Part shown: positions 1 through 6,962 of the stretch, one piece after another
Position numbering within the stretch: the stretch's first letter is position 1
Layout of the letters: each line of letters opens with the position of its first letter
DNA from: an uncultured Bacillota bacterium
GTDB lineage: Bacteria > Bacillota_I > Bacilli_A > RF39 > UBA660
Reading direction: 5' to 3'
Assembly (NCBI GenBank): GCA_946617625.1
Contig: CAMOKF010000007.1
Location: 1 to 47,128 of the forward strand
DNA length: 47,128 nucleotides
Program-made: the position numbers and the translations under genes
Notes under the pieces: generated by a model
The model's input: only the letters and a program-made list of their open reading frames with translations
Database searches by the model: none
What the model was told of the DNA's origin: nothing

Positions 1-55
1 CAGAATCAGTATCTTCTTCATCTTCAATTACTTCAGTTTCTGTATCTTCTTCAGA
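1..55. repeat. Terminal direct repeat, left copy (circle junction)
   Basis: The first 55 bases are identical to 47074-47128. This is what an assembler leaves when it closes a circle, and the gene crossing the junction stays in frame, so the window is best read as a circular (or circularly permuted) genome with a 55-base duplicated overlap. The overlap lies inside a 51-base tandem repeat (47023-47073, 47074-47124), so the true number of repeat copies is uncertain. Confidence 0.9.
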
Positions 56-238
56 TTCAGTTTCTTTATCTTCAATAATTTCTTCTTCAGTTTCAACTTC
101 TTCTTTATTTACTAGTCCATAATATTCTTTTAATTCTTTAATCCAGTTTTCATCCTTACAGTTTTTCAAAAAATCAGTAAGGTCTTTTTCACTCTTAAAT
201 CCACGAGCAGAAAGTAATTTAGCATTTATTTTTTTCAT
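1..238 (-). CDS. Acidic repeat protein of the head module, N-terminal part (wraps round the circle)
   Basis: Translation starts at the ATG at 236-238, preceded by an AAAGGA ribosome binding site that overlaps the end of the 32-residue gene upstream. It runs off the left edge and continues in frame at 47073 downwards to the TAA at 46970-46972, giving about 113 residues on the circle. The first 45 residues are mixed (start MKKINAKLLSARG). The rest is almost only Glu, Asp, Thr, Ser, Val and Ile, with a 17-residue unit (EEDTETEVIEDEEDTDS) in tandem. I do not recognise a family. It lies between scaffold and head decoration genes, so a role in capsid assembly or as an acidic tail is inferred. Repeat number may vary or be collapsed. 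Confidence 0.85.
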   Translation of the reverse strand, partial: MKKINAKLLSARGFKSEKDLTDFLKNCKDENWIKELKEYYGLVNKEEVETEEEIIEDKETESEEDTETEVIEDEEDTDS

Positions 239-240
239 TA

Positions 241-339
241 CTATTTTCCTTTCTTAACTGTTTTAACAGTAGAACCTTTAACTACTTTTCCTTTAACTGT
301 TTGAGTACCAGAGTTATTAATATTATAAATTTTTTCCAT
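241..339 (-). CDS. Small basic protein (32 residues) between scaffold and acidic protein
   Basis: A short open frame starts at ATG 337-339 with a good GTAAAGGAG ribosome binding site about ten bases upstream and ends at TAG 241-243, two bases before the next start. The product, beginning MEKIYNINNSGTQTVKGKVV, is Lys/Val/Thr-rich with a clear positive charge. It sits next to a very acidic protein, which may be coincidence or may reflect a charge-paired partner. No family recognised. Gene status rests on the ribosome binding site, tight spacing and operon position. Confidence 0.65.
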   Translation of the reverse strand: MEKIYNINNSGTQTVKGKVVKGSTVKTVKKGK

Positions 340-356
340 ATCTCTTTTCTTCTCCT

Positions 357-998
357 TTACTTTGAATCTCTTCTATACATTGCTAAAATTTCTTCTTTAG
401 TTTTGTTTGGAAAAGCCTTTCTATAAAATTCTAAAGTTGACTCACTCATTGTTTCAGGTTGAACATAAGGAACAGTTTTAGAATTAATATTAGGTTTAAC
501 TGTAGATTGAATATTAGCAGAAGAGTTATTTGTGAAACCAACAACTGAAATATAAGCATCGTACAATTCATAACCTTTATCAACTTTAGCCTTAATATCG
601 TCATACTGAGGATGTGCACATAATTTTTCAACAGTATCAATACTAGGATTTATAGCTTTTATTTTAGCTATATTATTGTCAAGGTTCTCTTGTACTAACT
701 TAGCATTGTTAGCTTCAATAATTTGGTTAGCTTCTTTTACGACATCGCTATTATCGATTTTTGCTTTTACAGCAGCATCTATTTCGTCTTGAGTTAAGTT
801 TTTAATCTCGACTCCTAACAAAGTAGATAATTTAGATTTATAATCAGCTTCAAGTTGATTTTTAATCTTTTCTCTGTCGGCATTAAGTCTTTCAGAGTAA
901 CGTTTAACTCCGTCCTTAATTTTTTTCACACTATTATCAGCCGTGTCATCAGTATTAGTGACAGCATCTAATACATCAAGCGTAATATCATTTTCCAT
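357..998 (-). CDS. Capsid scaffolding protein
   Basis: The protein has 213 residues, is highly charged and helical, with Lys/Glu/Asp-rich segments through residues 20-135 and a basic C-terminus (…YRRDSK). The motif around residues 131-150 (YDDIKAKVDKGYELYDAYIS) is one I associate with scaffolding-like proteins found between portal and capsid genes in Firmicutes phages. It follows the portal gene and precedes head decoration and major capsid genes, the classic scaffold position. It should assist procapsid assembly and be lost from the mature head. The start has a GAAGGAG site and a late-promoter-like motif (1015-1027) just upstream. No protease gene is obvious, so how the scaffold leaves is unknown. 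Confidence 0.85.
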   Translation of the reverse strand: MENDITLDVLDAVTNTDDTADNSVKKIKDGVKRYSERLNADREKIKNQLEADYKSKLSTLLGVEIKNLTQDEIDAAVKAKIDNSDVVKEANQIIEANNAKLVQENLDNNIAKIKAINPSIDTVEKLCAHPQYDDIKAKVDKGYELYDAYISVVGFTNNSSANIQSTVKPNINSKTVPYVQPETMSESTLEFYRKAFPNKTKEEILAMYRRDSK

Positions 999-1014
999 AA
1001 TATCTCCTTCTTAT

Positions 1015-1027
1015 TATTATATTATGC
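1015..1027 (-). promoter_or_regulatory. Late-promoter-like motif upstream of scaffold gene
   Basis: The minus strand reads GCATAATATAATA here, a variant of the GCATATAATATTA core found eight times on the late strand. It ends 16 bases before the scaffold start codon and is followed by the ribosome binding site. No -35 box is visible. Confidence 0.6.
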
Positions 1028-1030
1028 AAA

Positions 1031-2920
1031 TTATTGATTTTTATTTAAACTATCCAATAGCTTAGCATTCGCTATATTGCTTTGAGCTCTATGTTCCATT
1101 TCATTACTTAAATCTTTAGATTCAATTTCAGCTTGTCTAAGTTCTAACTCTCTTTGTCTGAATGTATTTTCTACTTCTTGTTGAGCTAATGTGGCTTGTT
1201 CTCTTTCAGTAATATAATCTAAAGCTTCTTTAGAACCAGGATAGTGTAATTTATACATTGTTTGCCAGAACATTCTTATAGTACTAATTTCTTGTGGATT
1301 ACCAAATGCTCCACTACTAAAATTAAGTCTAGTTTCTTCCCACATAGCTTGTCTATCATTTTCTAATGATGCACTCAAATCTATATCAAAAGCATATTCA
1401 TCATCATAAAAATAATTACCTTCATTATCTTGTACTAAGAATAGTCTATTATCATATACTTTATATGTTTCTTCTCCATCAATATCAACATAATAACCTC
1501 TATACTCATAAGAATAAGCTAATATAAATTCAAACATTAATTCAAACATATTTGATAAAGCTGCTTTTTTCATTTCACGTTTTGATTCTAAACGACCTGC
1601 AGTTTGTTGAATTTGAATACTCTTAGCTTTAGAACTTATAGCTGTAGCATCTTCTCTTCCTTGATATGTATTAGTTATACCTAAAGTTTGACGAGCTGTA
1701 GTATAAGCACTATCCATCAGATAACCTTCATTTCCCATTTGAGGTTGTAAAGTTTTAACTATAATACCATTAGCTTCAACAGGAGTATCATAATATAATA
1801 TTTTTAATTCACTATTATCTACTTTTAATTTATTTCTTAATGTTTTAGGTAAAGCAATTAAAGAACCAGATTTAAGAATTCTTTCAGCTAATTTATTTAA
1901 TAAACTATTATTTAATTTTTGACTAGTATTAATCATTTCAGCATCTGATATACCAAATAATGAAGTAGAACTAATATTTTTTCTTATTACTATTGGAATT
2001 CTATTAGGTACGTATGGAGTTACTTCTATTTCTTCTTCCATAGGTCTATCTAATACTTCACCATTAGGTAATTGAATTTCAGATTGAAGTCTAACTTTTA
2101 CTTTCTTTCTATCAACATCTTTAAATTCAAAATTTGTATTATGACATTTAATACACTCATCTTCATCGGCTTGTTTAACAGTTCCACAATTAGTACAATA
2201 TAATAATTTATCGGAATAAATATTATCATCATCTTCTAATACTAAAGAACCACTCCAAACAAATTTACAAATATGATTATATTTATCTTTATAAAACATT
2301 GTTTTAACTGTAATTAAATCTGGATCGATATTCCACTCAGCATCTTGTTTTAAAAAATCTAAATCTTCAGTATTTAAATTATATAAGTTTTGTATTTTCA
2401 TTTTAGTACAAGATTCAACTATAAAGCAATAGTCCATATCTTCTACATTATTTATTCCAGATTGAGGAATAAAACATCTTGGATCGATAGACTTATATTT
2501 TAGTTTTCCACCTCTAGCACTGTTTCTACTAAGTGGGTCCCAATATACCATTGCTACAGCTCCACCAAATATATAAGTAAATCTTTCTTGAATATCATTA
2601 AATTCTCTATAATTATAATCGTATAATTCAGAACGAAGTATTCTTTCTAATTCTATAGCTGGATCGGTTCTACCATTTAAACTACGAACTTTTGGATAGT
2701 AAATATTATTATCTACTTCTGATTCTATAAGTTCAAAAATTATATTTTTATCATATTCACCATGTGAATCAGGCTTTTTATATAATTCATATAACTTATT
2801 AAAACGATCGAGTTCAGATTGATAACTACTTCTAGCTTTTTCAAATAGTGATTCAGCATTATCTATAGTCATTCCTTCAAATACACCATTATATATAGCA
2901 TTAATCATTTTTTTAGCCAT
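1031..2920 (-). CDS. Portal protein with an embedded zinc-ribbon-like segment
   Basis: The 629-residue protein lies directly after the large terminase gene and before scaffold and capsid, the portal position; length and the acidic, helix-rich composition fit podovirus-type portals. It would form the dodecameric DNA channel of the capsid and dock the terminase. Unusual is a C-x2-C-x10-C-x2-C pattern at residues 242, 245, 256 and 259, which looks like a metal-binding ribbon inserted in the clip/wing region. The C-terminal 60 residues are Gln/Glu-rich and probably coiled coil. It has its own upstream late motif (2939-2951) and an AAGGAG ribosome binding site. The portal call rests on context and general similarity. 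Confidence 0.9.
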   Translation of the reverse strand: MAKKMINAIYNGVFEGMTIDNAESLFEKARSSYQSELDRFNKLYELYKKPDSHGEYDKNIIFELIESEVDNNIYYPKVRSLNGRTDPAIELERILRSELYDYNYREFNDIQERFTYIFGGAVAMVYWDPLSRNSARGGKLKYKSIDPRCFIPQSGINNVEDMDYCFIVESCTKMKIQNLYNLNTEDLDFLKQDAEWNIDPDLITVKTMFYKDKYNHICKFVWSGSLVLEDDDNIYSDKLLYCTNCGTVKQADEDECIKCHNTNFEFKDVDRKKVKVRLQSEIQLPNGEVLDRPMEEEIEVTPYVPNRIPIVIRKNISSTSLFGISDAEMINTSQKLNNSLLNKLAERILKSGSLIALPKTLRNKLKVDNSELKILYYDTPVEANGIIVKTLQPQMGNEGYLMDSAYTTARQTLGITNTYQGREDATAISSKAKSIQIQQTAGRLESKREMKKAALSNMFELMFEFILAYSYEYRGYYVDIDGEETYKVYDNRLFLVQDNEGNYFYDDEYAFDIDLSASLENDRQAMWEETRLNFSSGAFGNPQEISTIRMFWQTMYKLHYPGSKEALDYITEREQATLAQQEVENTFRQRELELRQAEIESKDLSNEMEHRAQSNIANAKLLDSLNKNQ

Positions 2921-2938
2921 AATTTATATCTCCTTTTT

Positions 2939-2951
2939 TATTATTGTATGC
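2939..2951 (-). promoter_or_regulatory. Late-promoter-like motif overlapping the end of terL
   Basis: The minus strand reads GCATACAATAATA, a divergent copy of the late motif, 18 bases before the portal start. It overlaps the last codons and stop of the large terminase gene (Cys-Ile-Gln-stop), so it is constrained by coding sequence, which may explain its deviation from the consensus. Confidence 0.5.
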
Positions 2952-4398
2952 AAAATATTTTTCCATATTTATTTTCTAAATATTCTTTAACTTCATCAGA
3001 AGCATTTAAATAATCTTCATATACTTCTTGTGATACTCTTATACATCTTTGAGATTTAATTTCTTCAGGTACATTTAACCAATAAGTATAGAAAGTTCTT
3101 AAAGCATCTGGAGCATGAGTCAATTCGTGAGGTTCAGTCATGCAATCGTCACTATTTTTAGGATCGGTTTGTAATTTAGGTAAGCATCTTATTAAATTTA
3201 CACATTTACTAAATATTTTTAATCTACAAGTATCAGCTCTTTTTTCAGGAGCAACGCTATAATCAACTAATAAATCTTCTTTAATAGCTAACCAACCTGT
3301 AGGTCTGTCTCTTTTTACTTTAGTTAATGGTACTCCATAATCTGCCCATATATCAGCTTTACATCTACCATTTTCTTGTGAAGTATTCCATAAATCATCT
3401 GGACCTAAGAAAGCATTAAAATCATTCATACTATAACCTAAATTATTTACTTTTTCTCTAATTTTCTGAGCCGCTTGAGAAATAATAAGACCTGGTTCAT
3501 ATATCTCATCAAATACTAAAACATTATACGGAGTTATAGCTATAAAATAACAAGCAAACATATCAAGTCCATAGTCCATACATGCATATAAATTATAATT
3601 ACCATCTCTAGGTAATCTTCCATCAGGTATTACATGATATTTCTCATCAAACTCTATAAAGAATAAGCCACTAAATACATTCCAATCTCCTTCAAGCATT
3701 TGTGCTCTACGTTCAGGAGGTAGATTTTCTAAACGTTTAACATAAGCTATATCGTTTTCCATAATGAATTTATTATCATAAACTTTAGCATATATCATTT
3801 CATAATCATCAGGATTTTCAGAATCTTTATATTGTCTATCTATAAATAATCTCTTAACCCATTCATGTCCTACACCACCTGGATTACAAGTAAGTCTCAT
3901 TCTAGGTTTAAAAGGAACTCTACAAAATCCAGAAGGACGAACAATTTCTGTAAAAGTTTGAAATTGAAATTCAGTAAAGTGAGTAGCTTCTTCTAATATT
4001 ACCATATCGTAAGCTAAACCTTGATAGTGTAAAACATCATTTTCATTATCACAATAACCTATAGTAATACGACTACCATTAGCAAATTTAAAAGCTCCTT
4101 CATCTTTACTCCAAGAAGCAGCTCTTTTAGGATCGTCATCTACTAAGCAATGTAATTGTACTTGTAATGGAATAACATGGTTTTTAAATACATCTTTATA
4201 AGTACGTCTTACTAATAATATCTGTATACCAGGAAACATCTTACAATATATTTTTACTAGCTCTTGTACAGCTCTAGATTTACCTCCACCTCTAGCTCCT
4301 CCATAACAAACATATTCTTTATTACTTCTAATAAATTGTTTTTGTTTCGGATAGAGTTCAATTAATTCTATTGGATTTTCAGGAATTCGTCTAGCCAT
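2941..4398 (-). CDS. terL: Terminase large subunit
   Basis: This is the ATP-driven DNA packaging motor with a headful or cleavage nuclease. Walker A is GGARGGGKS at residues 33-41. Walker B is DMVILEE at 131-137 with the catalytic glutamate. A coupling motif (TCNPGG) is at 170-175, and the RNase H-like nuclease begins near Asp275 (ACMDYGLD). The length of 485 residues is normal for the family. It overlaps the putative small subunit gene by eight bases and starts from an AGGTG-type ribosome binding site. With small terminase, portal and scaffold it forms the packaging module. Whether packaging is pac- or cos-type cannot be told, though circular permutation would fit headful packaging. Confidence 0.96.
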   Translation of the reverse strand: MARRIPENPIELIELYPKQKQFIRSNKEYVCYGGARGGGKSRAVQELVKIYCKMFPGIQILLVRRTYKDVFKNHVIPLQVQLHCLVDDDPKRAASWSKDEGAFKFANGSRITIGYCDNENDVLHYQGLAYDMVILEEATHFTEFQFQTFTEIVRPSGFCRVPFKPRMRLTCNPGGVGHEWVKRLFIDRQYKDSENPDDYEMIYAKVYDNKFIMENDIAYVKRLENLPPERRAQMLEGDWNVFSGLFFIEFDEKYHVIPDGRLPRDGNYNLYACMDYGLDMFACYFIAITPYNVLVFDEIYEPGLIISQAAQKIREKVNNLGYSMNDFNAFLGPDDLWNTSQENGRCKADIWADYGVPLTKVKRDRPTGWLAIKEDLLVDYSVAPEKRADTCRLKIFSKCVNLIRCLPKLQTDPKNSDDCMTEPHELTHAPDALRTFYTYWLNVPEEIKSQRCIRVSQEVYEDYLNASDEVKEYLENKYGKIFCIQ

Positions 4399-4789
4399 TA
4401 TTTACACCTGCTATATCGTCGTATGTGACTTCTTTTTTACCATCACTAAGAATATTAGCAATTGAGTCTAATTCTACTTTATCAGGTAAAACAAATAGAT
4501 TTTGATTAACTGTTTTAGGAGCAGTATCTTCAGGAGCTTCATGTATCATTTTAGCAACTAACTCATAAGCTTTTTCAGAACCTTTTAAAGCATTGACTAC
4601 CATCATAGCATTCATACAATCTTTTATATTATCTAATTTTACACCAAATAGTAAATCTAGTCCTTGCATTTTTTCTATCATTTCGTCAGTAGCTTTAGCA
4701 TTAACTATTTTCTTTAAGGAATCCGAAAAAGTAGCATCTTTAGTGCTACTATCTTTTATAACCTCACCTAGTTCATATTTATCATTCAT
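4391..4789 (-). CDS. terS: Probable terminase small subunit
   Basis: The 132-residue protein lies just upstream of terL and overlaps it by eight bases, the usual place for the DNA-recognition subunit. The stretch around residues 68-80 (ALKGSEKAYELVAKMI) resembles the helical motif seen in many Firmicutes small terminases. A clear DNA-binding helix-turn-helix is not obvious by eye. It would bind the packaging start site and stimulate the large subunit. An AAGGAGG ribosome binding site precedes the ATG. The function is inferred mainly from position and this partial similarity. Confidence 0.75.
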   Translation of the reverse strand: MNDKYELGEVIKDSSTKDATFSDSLKKIVNAKATDEMIEKMQGLDLLFGVKLDNIKDCMNAMMVVNALKGSEKAYELVAKMIHEAPEDTAPKTVNQNLFVLPDKVELDSIANILSDGKKEVTYDDIAGVNNG

Positions 4790-4811
4790 ATTTTAGCCTC
4801 CTTAGTATAGA

Positions 4812-5393
4812 CTATTTAACTCTTATTTTTTGTCCTACTTTTATAACATTAACATTTTTAATATTATTCCACTTAGCTAATTGTTTAACTGTAGTTTTAT
4901 ACTTTTTAGCTATTTTAGATAAAGTATCACCTTTTTTAACAACATAATATTTTTTAGTTTCTTTAGGTTTATCTTCTAGCATAGAATATTTTTTTGGATT
5001 TAGCCAAGTATTAGAACCTATTTTAGTAATACCTAAATGTAAGTGAGTACCTGTACTTCTTCCAGTACTTCCCATAATAGCTATAATTTGACCTTTCTTT
5101 ACCTTGTCTCCTTTATTGACTAATACTTTAGAGCAATGAGCAAAAAGTAAAGCTAAGCCATATCTTTTATATCTAACCCATACATAATTACCATAACCAG
5201 TTTTTGATTTACTTTGATTGTTAACTACTTTTTGAACTACACCTTCATCAATAGCATATAAATTTCTATCTTTTATTTTAGATACTTCATCTAAACCACA
5301 ATGAAGTTGTTTCTTTTTAGTTATAGGATTTATTCTATAACCATAAGGTGAAGTAATTTTAGGTTTTTTAACTACATATTCGTATATTTTCAT
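4812..5393 (-). CDS. Endolysin: M23 metallopeptidase with LysM wall-binding domain
   Basis: A peptidoglycan-cutting enzyme of 193 residues. The M23 (lysostaphin-type) zinc peptidase spans about residues 12-135, with HxxxD at His31/Asp35, His86, and HxH at His117/His119. A LysM repeat for cell-wall binding follows at about 149-192 ([16 protein letters not shown]). There is no signal peptide, so release should depend on the holin, whose stop codon overlaps this start codon (TAATG), indicating translational coupling. It could instead be a virion-associated lysin, but the adjacent holin favours lysis. Cleavage of peptide cross-bridges is expected from the family. Confidence 0.93.
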   Translation of the reverse strand: MKIYEYVVKKPKITSPYGYRINPITKKKQLHCGLDEVSKIKDRNLYAIDEGVVQKVVNNQSKSKTGYGNYVWVRYKRYGLALLFAHCSKVLVNKGDKVKKGQIIAIMGSTGRSTGTHLHLGITKIGSNTWLNPKKYSMLEDKPKETKKYYVVKKGDTLSKIAKKYKTTVKQLAKWNNIKNVNVIKVGQKIRVK

Positions 5394-5653
5394 TACTCAT
5401 CATCTCTTTCTTCTAATAATTCGTCATCGTCAGTCATATCAGTATCAATTTCAATTTTATTATATTTATGAGAACTAATACCAATAAGAGTTCCTATTAA
5501 TATAGAGACTATAGTACAAGTTTTATATATTTGTACTCCATAAGGTAATCCCCATACATCTGCTAATTCGCTATAAGCAAATCCAACAGCATCAAATACT
5601 ATTAAAGCTAAGTATTTTAATACATCATAAACTTTACTATTTTTAAATATCAT
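5393..5653 (-). CDS. Holin, Dp-1 type
   Basis: An 86-residue membrane protein with two hydrophobic segments (about residues 12-30 and 46-60) separated by a turn containing WGLPYG, and a highly acidic C-terminus. This layout and the motif are typical of Dp-1-like phage holins. It should form membrane lesions that release the endolysin encoded directly downstream with overlapping stop and start. A strong AAGGAGGAG site precedes the ATG, and a late motif lies at 5670-5682. Placement of lysis genes upstream of terminase, not at the end of the late operon, is less common. Confidence 0.9.
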   Translation of the reverse strand: MIFKNSKVYDVLKYLALIVFDAVGFAYSELADVWGLPYGVQIYKTCTIVSILIGTLIGISSHKYNKIEIDTDMTDDDELLEERDDE

Positions 5654-5669
5654 ACTTTCTCCTCCTTTT

Positions 5670-5682
5670 TAATATAATATGC
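5670..5682 (-). promoter_or_regulatory. Late-promoter-like motif upstream of holin
   Basis: The minus strand reads GCATATTATATTA, followed by an A-rich stretch and GGAGGAG. It differs from the best copies at one base of the core. It would give the lysis and packaging genes their own late transcript, separate from the dCMP deaminase transcript. Confidence 0.65.
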
Positions 5683-5695
5683 TAAAACATTGGAT

Positions 5696-5857
5696 TTATA
5701 ATTTTAGTTTTTTACTTTTATCTTGCTTAACTTGTTCTATTCTAATTTCTTCTACATAAGGTTGGTTAAAAATCTCTTGAACTTCAGGAGAATTATAGTC
5801 ATCTACATTTAATCTAATCACATTATATTTAGTCTTTATTATTACTAGATACATCAT
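5696..5857 (-). CDS. Small hypothetical protein (53 residues)
   Basis: A short reading frame begins at ATG 5855-5857 (a second ATG follows at 5852-5854), inside the end of the upstream 75-residue gene, with TTAGGAG seven bases before it. It ends at TAA 5696-5698, just before the holin promoter-like motif. The product starts MMYLVIIKTKYNVIRLNVDD and ends with a lysine-rich tail. No family recognised. The well-placed ribosome binding site and the compact overlap support it. Confidence 0.7.
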   Translation of the reverse strand: MMYLVIIKTKYNVIRLNVDDYNSPEVQEIFNQPYVEEIRIEQVKQDKSKKLKL

Positions 5858-6056
5858 TATCTCCTAATATTTCAGTAGCTTTAACTTCTAAAAGCTCGTA
5901 ACTTTCTTCAGTAACACCAAAGTCACCATTATAATGCTCATTGAAATATTTGACTATTTCCTCTTTATTATCTCCTATTTTTATAAAGCCTTGTAATTCT
6001 CCTAACCAGTATTTAGCTATTAAATAAAATGTTTTTTCTAAATCTTTTCTAGTCAT
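5829..6056 (-). CDS. Hypothetical protein (75 residues)
   Basis: An acidic, probably helical small protein starting MTRKDLEKTFYLIAKYWLGE. No catalytic motif or membrane segment is visible. Its start follows the stop of the 57-residue gene with about no gap, and its end overlaps the 53-residue gene, so the four small genes between dCMP deaminase and holin form a tight cluster. Function unknown. Confidence 0.75.
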   Translation of the reverse strand: MTRKDLEKTFYLIAKYWLGELQGFIKIGDNKEEIVKYFNEHYNGDFGVTEESYELLEVKATEILGDNDVSSNNKD

Positions 6057-6230
6057 TTAAACCTCTTCAAATATAAAATAATTATGTCTAATTTTTAAAC
6101 CAATTATTTCATTCTCTTTCATTTTTTCATATTCTTTTTGTGGCATGTGAATAAAATACCCAAACAATTCTAATTGTTTATTTTTTAATTCTGTGTACGT
6201 TTTAAAATAAATATGTTTATCTTCACTCAT
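6057..6230 (-). CDS. Small hypothetical protein (57 residues)
   Basis: An open frame from ATG 6228-6230 to TAA 6057-6059, overlapping the end of the preceding gene by eight bases and ending immediately before the next start. The product starts MSEDKHIYFKTYTELKNKQL and has no recognisable domain. A GGAGG ribosome binding site lies in the end of the upstream gene (VGGKDDE codons). Function unknown. Confidence 0.72.
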   Translation of the reverse strand: MSEDKHIYFKTYTELKNKQLELFGYFIHMPQKEYEKMKENEIIGLKIRHNYFIFEEV

Positions 6231-6408
6231 CGTCTTTACCTCCTACTTTTTCTAACCTTAGTCCGAACAATAATTTGAACATTAGCCTATTGAACCAATT
6301 AAATTTTTTATCTAAATAAATTGTAATATTACCTACTATTAATTTTGATTGAGCATTATAGTTGTCCCAATATTCTTTGTCAATTGTCAATAATGGTTTA
6401 TCTGTCAT
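6223..6408 (-). CDS. Hypothetical protein (61 residues)
   Basis: I place the start at ATG 6406-6408, overlapping the TGA stop of the dCMP deaminase gene (TGATG), which implies coupled translation; an in-frame GTG one codon earlier is possible. The product starts MTDKPLLTIDKEYWDNYN and has a mildly hydrophobic, basic centre (FNRLMFKLLFGLRL) that could be a membrane-surface helix. No family recognised. Confidence 0.72.
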   Translation of the reverse strand: MTDKPLLTIDKEYWDNYNAQSKLIVGNITIYLDKKFNWFNRLMFKLLFGLRLEKVGGKDDE

Positions 6409-6860
6409 CACTCTTCACCTTCTTTTATAATTATATATTTGATTTTAGCTTCTTTTAATAGCTCTTTAGTATATTCTGAATTATAATCTCCAAAGGCTAT
6501 TATCTCTTTTATTCCAGCCTCTAATAATAATTTAGTGCATCTAGCACAAGGCATGCAACTCACATATAGTCTATATGCATCACTCTTTTTACCATTAGGA
6601 GTCATATCTAATATAGCTCGCTCTTCAGCATGAATCGCTCTACACATATCTAGACATTCTCCTGATTTAATATTATTTTGTTTGCGTATGCAATAATTTC
6701 TAGTTTTGCAATCTTCTAAATTAATAGGAGCTCCATTATAACCTAGGCCTAAGATACGACCATCTTCAGTTGTAATGATAGCTCCTACATGACGCGACAA
6801 ACATGTACTTCTATTTTCTAAGTTTGTCAATAGTGCTTTTATTTGTTTACTTACTCTCAT
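6408..6860 (-). CDS. Deoxycytidylate (dCMP) deaminase
   Basis: This converts dCMP to dUMP and so feeds the ThyX-like thymidylate synthase encoded in the early block. The zinc site is HAE at residues 77-79 and PCxxC at Cys105/Cys108, the cytidine/dCMP deaminase signature. Cys51, Cys57, Cys69 and Cys73 may bind a second zinc as in several phage dCMP deaminases. The length of 150 residues is normal. It is the first gene of the late strand, behind a late-promoter-like motif and an unusual structured leader (6867-6946) carrying two AAGAAGGC ribosome-binding-site sequences, so its translation may be regulated. ComEB-type enzymes are the alternative name. Confidence 0.94.
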   Translation of the reverse strand: MRVSKQIKALLTNLENRSTCLSRHVGAIITTEDGRILGLGYNGAPINLEDCKTRNYCIRKQNNIKSGECLDMCRAIHAEERAILDMTPNGKKSDAYRLYVSCMPCARCTKLLLEAGIKEIIAFGDYNSEYTKELLKEAKIKYIIIKEGEE

Positions 6861-6946
6861 ATTTTTGCCTTCTTTCTGCCTTCTTTAAATAGGAGGTATG
6901 CCAGAAGCATTGGGGAAGAGATGCCAAGAAGGCTATAGACATCTCT
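6861..6946 (-). promoter_or_regulatory. Structured 5' leader of the first late transcript
   Basis: On the minus strand the expected transcript starts at about 6946 with a hairpin, AGAGATG (6940-6946) pairing CATCTCT (6917-6923). Its 16-base loop contains GCCTTCTT (6926-6933). That loop sequence is a perfect 8-base complement of the two AAGAAGGC copies (6867-6874 and 6878-6885) that form the ribosome binding site of the dCMP deaminase gene. ACCTCCT, a match to the 16S rRNA tail, also lies in the leader (6891-6897). All pairings are read from the sequence; regulation by loop-to-site pairing is inferred. Confidence 0.55.
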
Positions 6947-6949
6947 CAG

Positions 6950-6962
6950 TTATATTATATGC
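6950..6962 (-). promoter_or_regulatory. Late-promoter-like motif ahead of the late strand
   Basis: The minus strand reads GCATATAATATAA, with TATAAT at 6954-6959. It lies about 90 bases before the dCMP deaminase start, unlike the other copies, which sit 15-21 bases before a start codon. No -35 box is apparent. It is the most upstream late-strand signal and probably starts the whole late block. Confidence 0.65.

Noticed and set aside
1-55. Terminal repeat as a true packaging terminal redundancy or transposon end
   Set aside because: Only 55 bases, inside a coding tandem repeat and consistent with assembly overlap; no transposase or inverted repeats.
446-640. Second minus-strand frame inside the scaffold gene
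   Set aside because: Wholly inside the scaffold gene in another frame, Leu/Ile-rich shadow with no ribosome binding site.
4593-4796. Plus-strand frame opposite the small terminase gene
   Set aside because: Antisense shadow, no promoter or ribosome binding site; composition mirrors the real gene.
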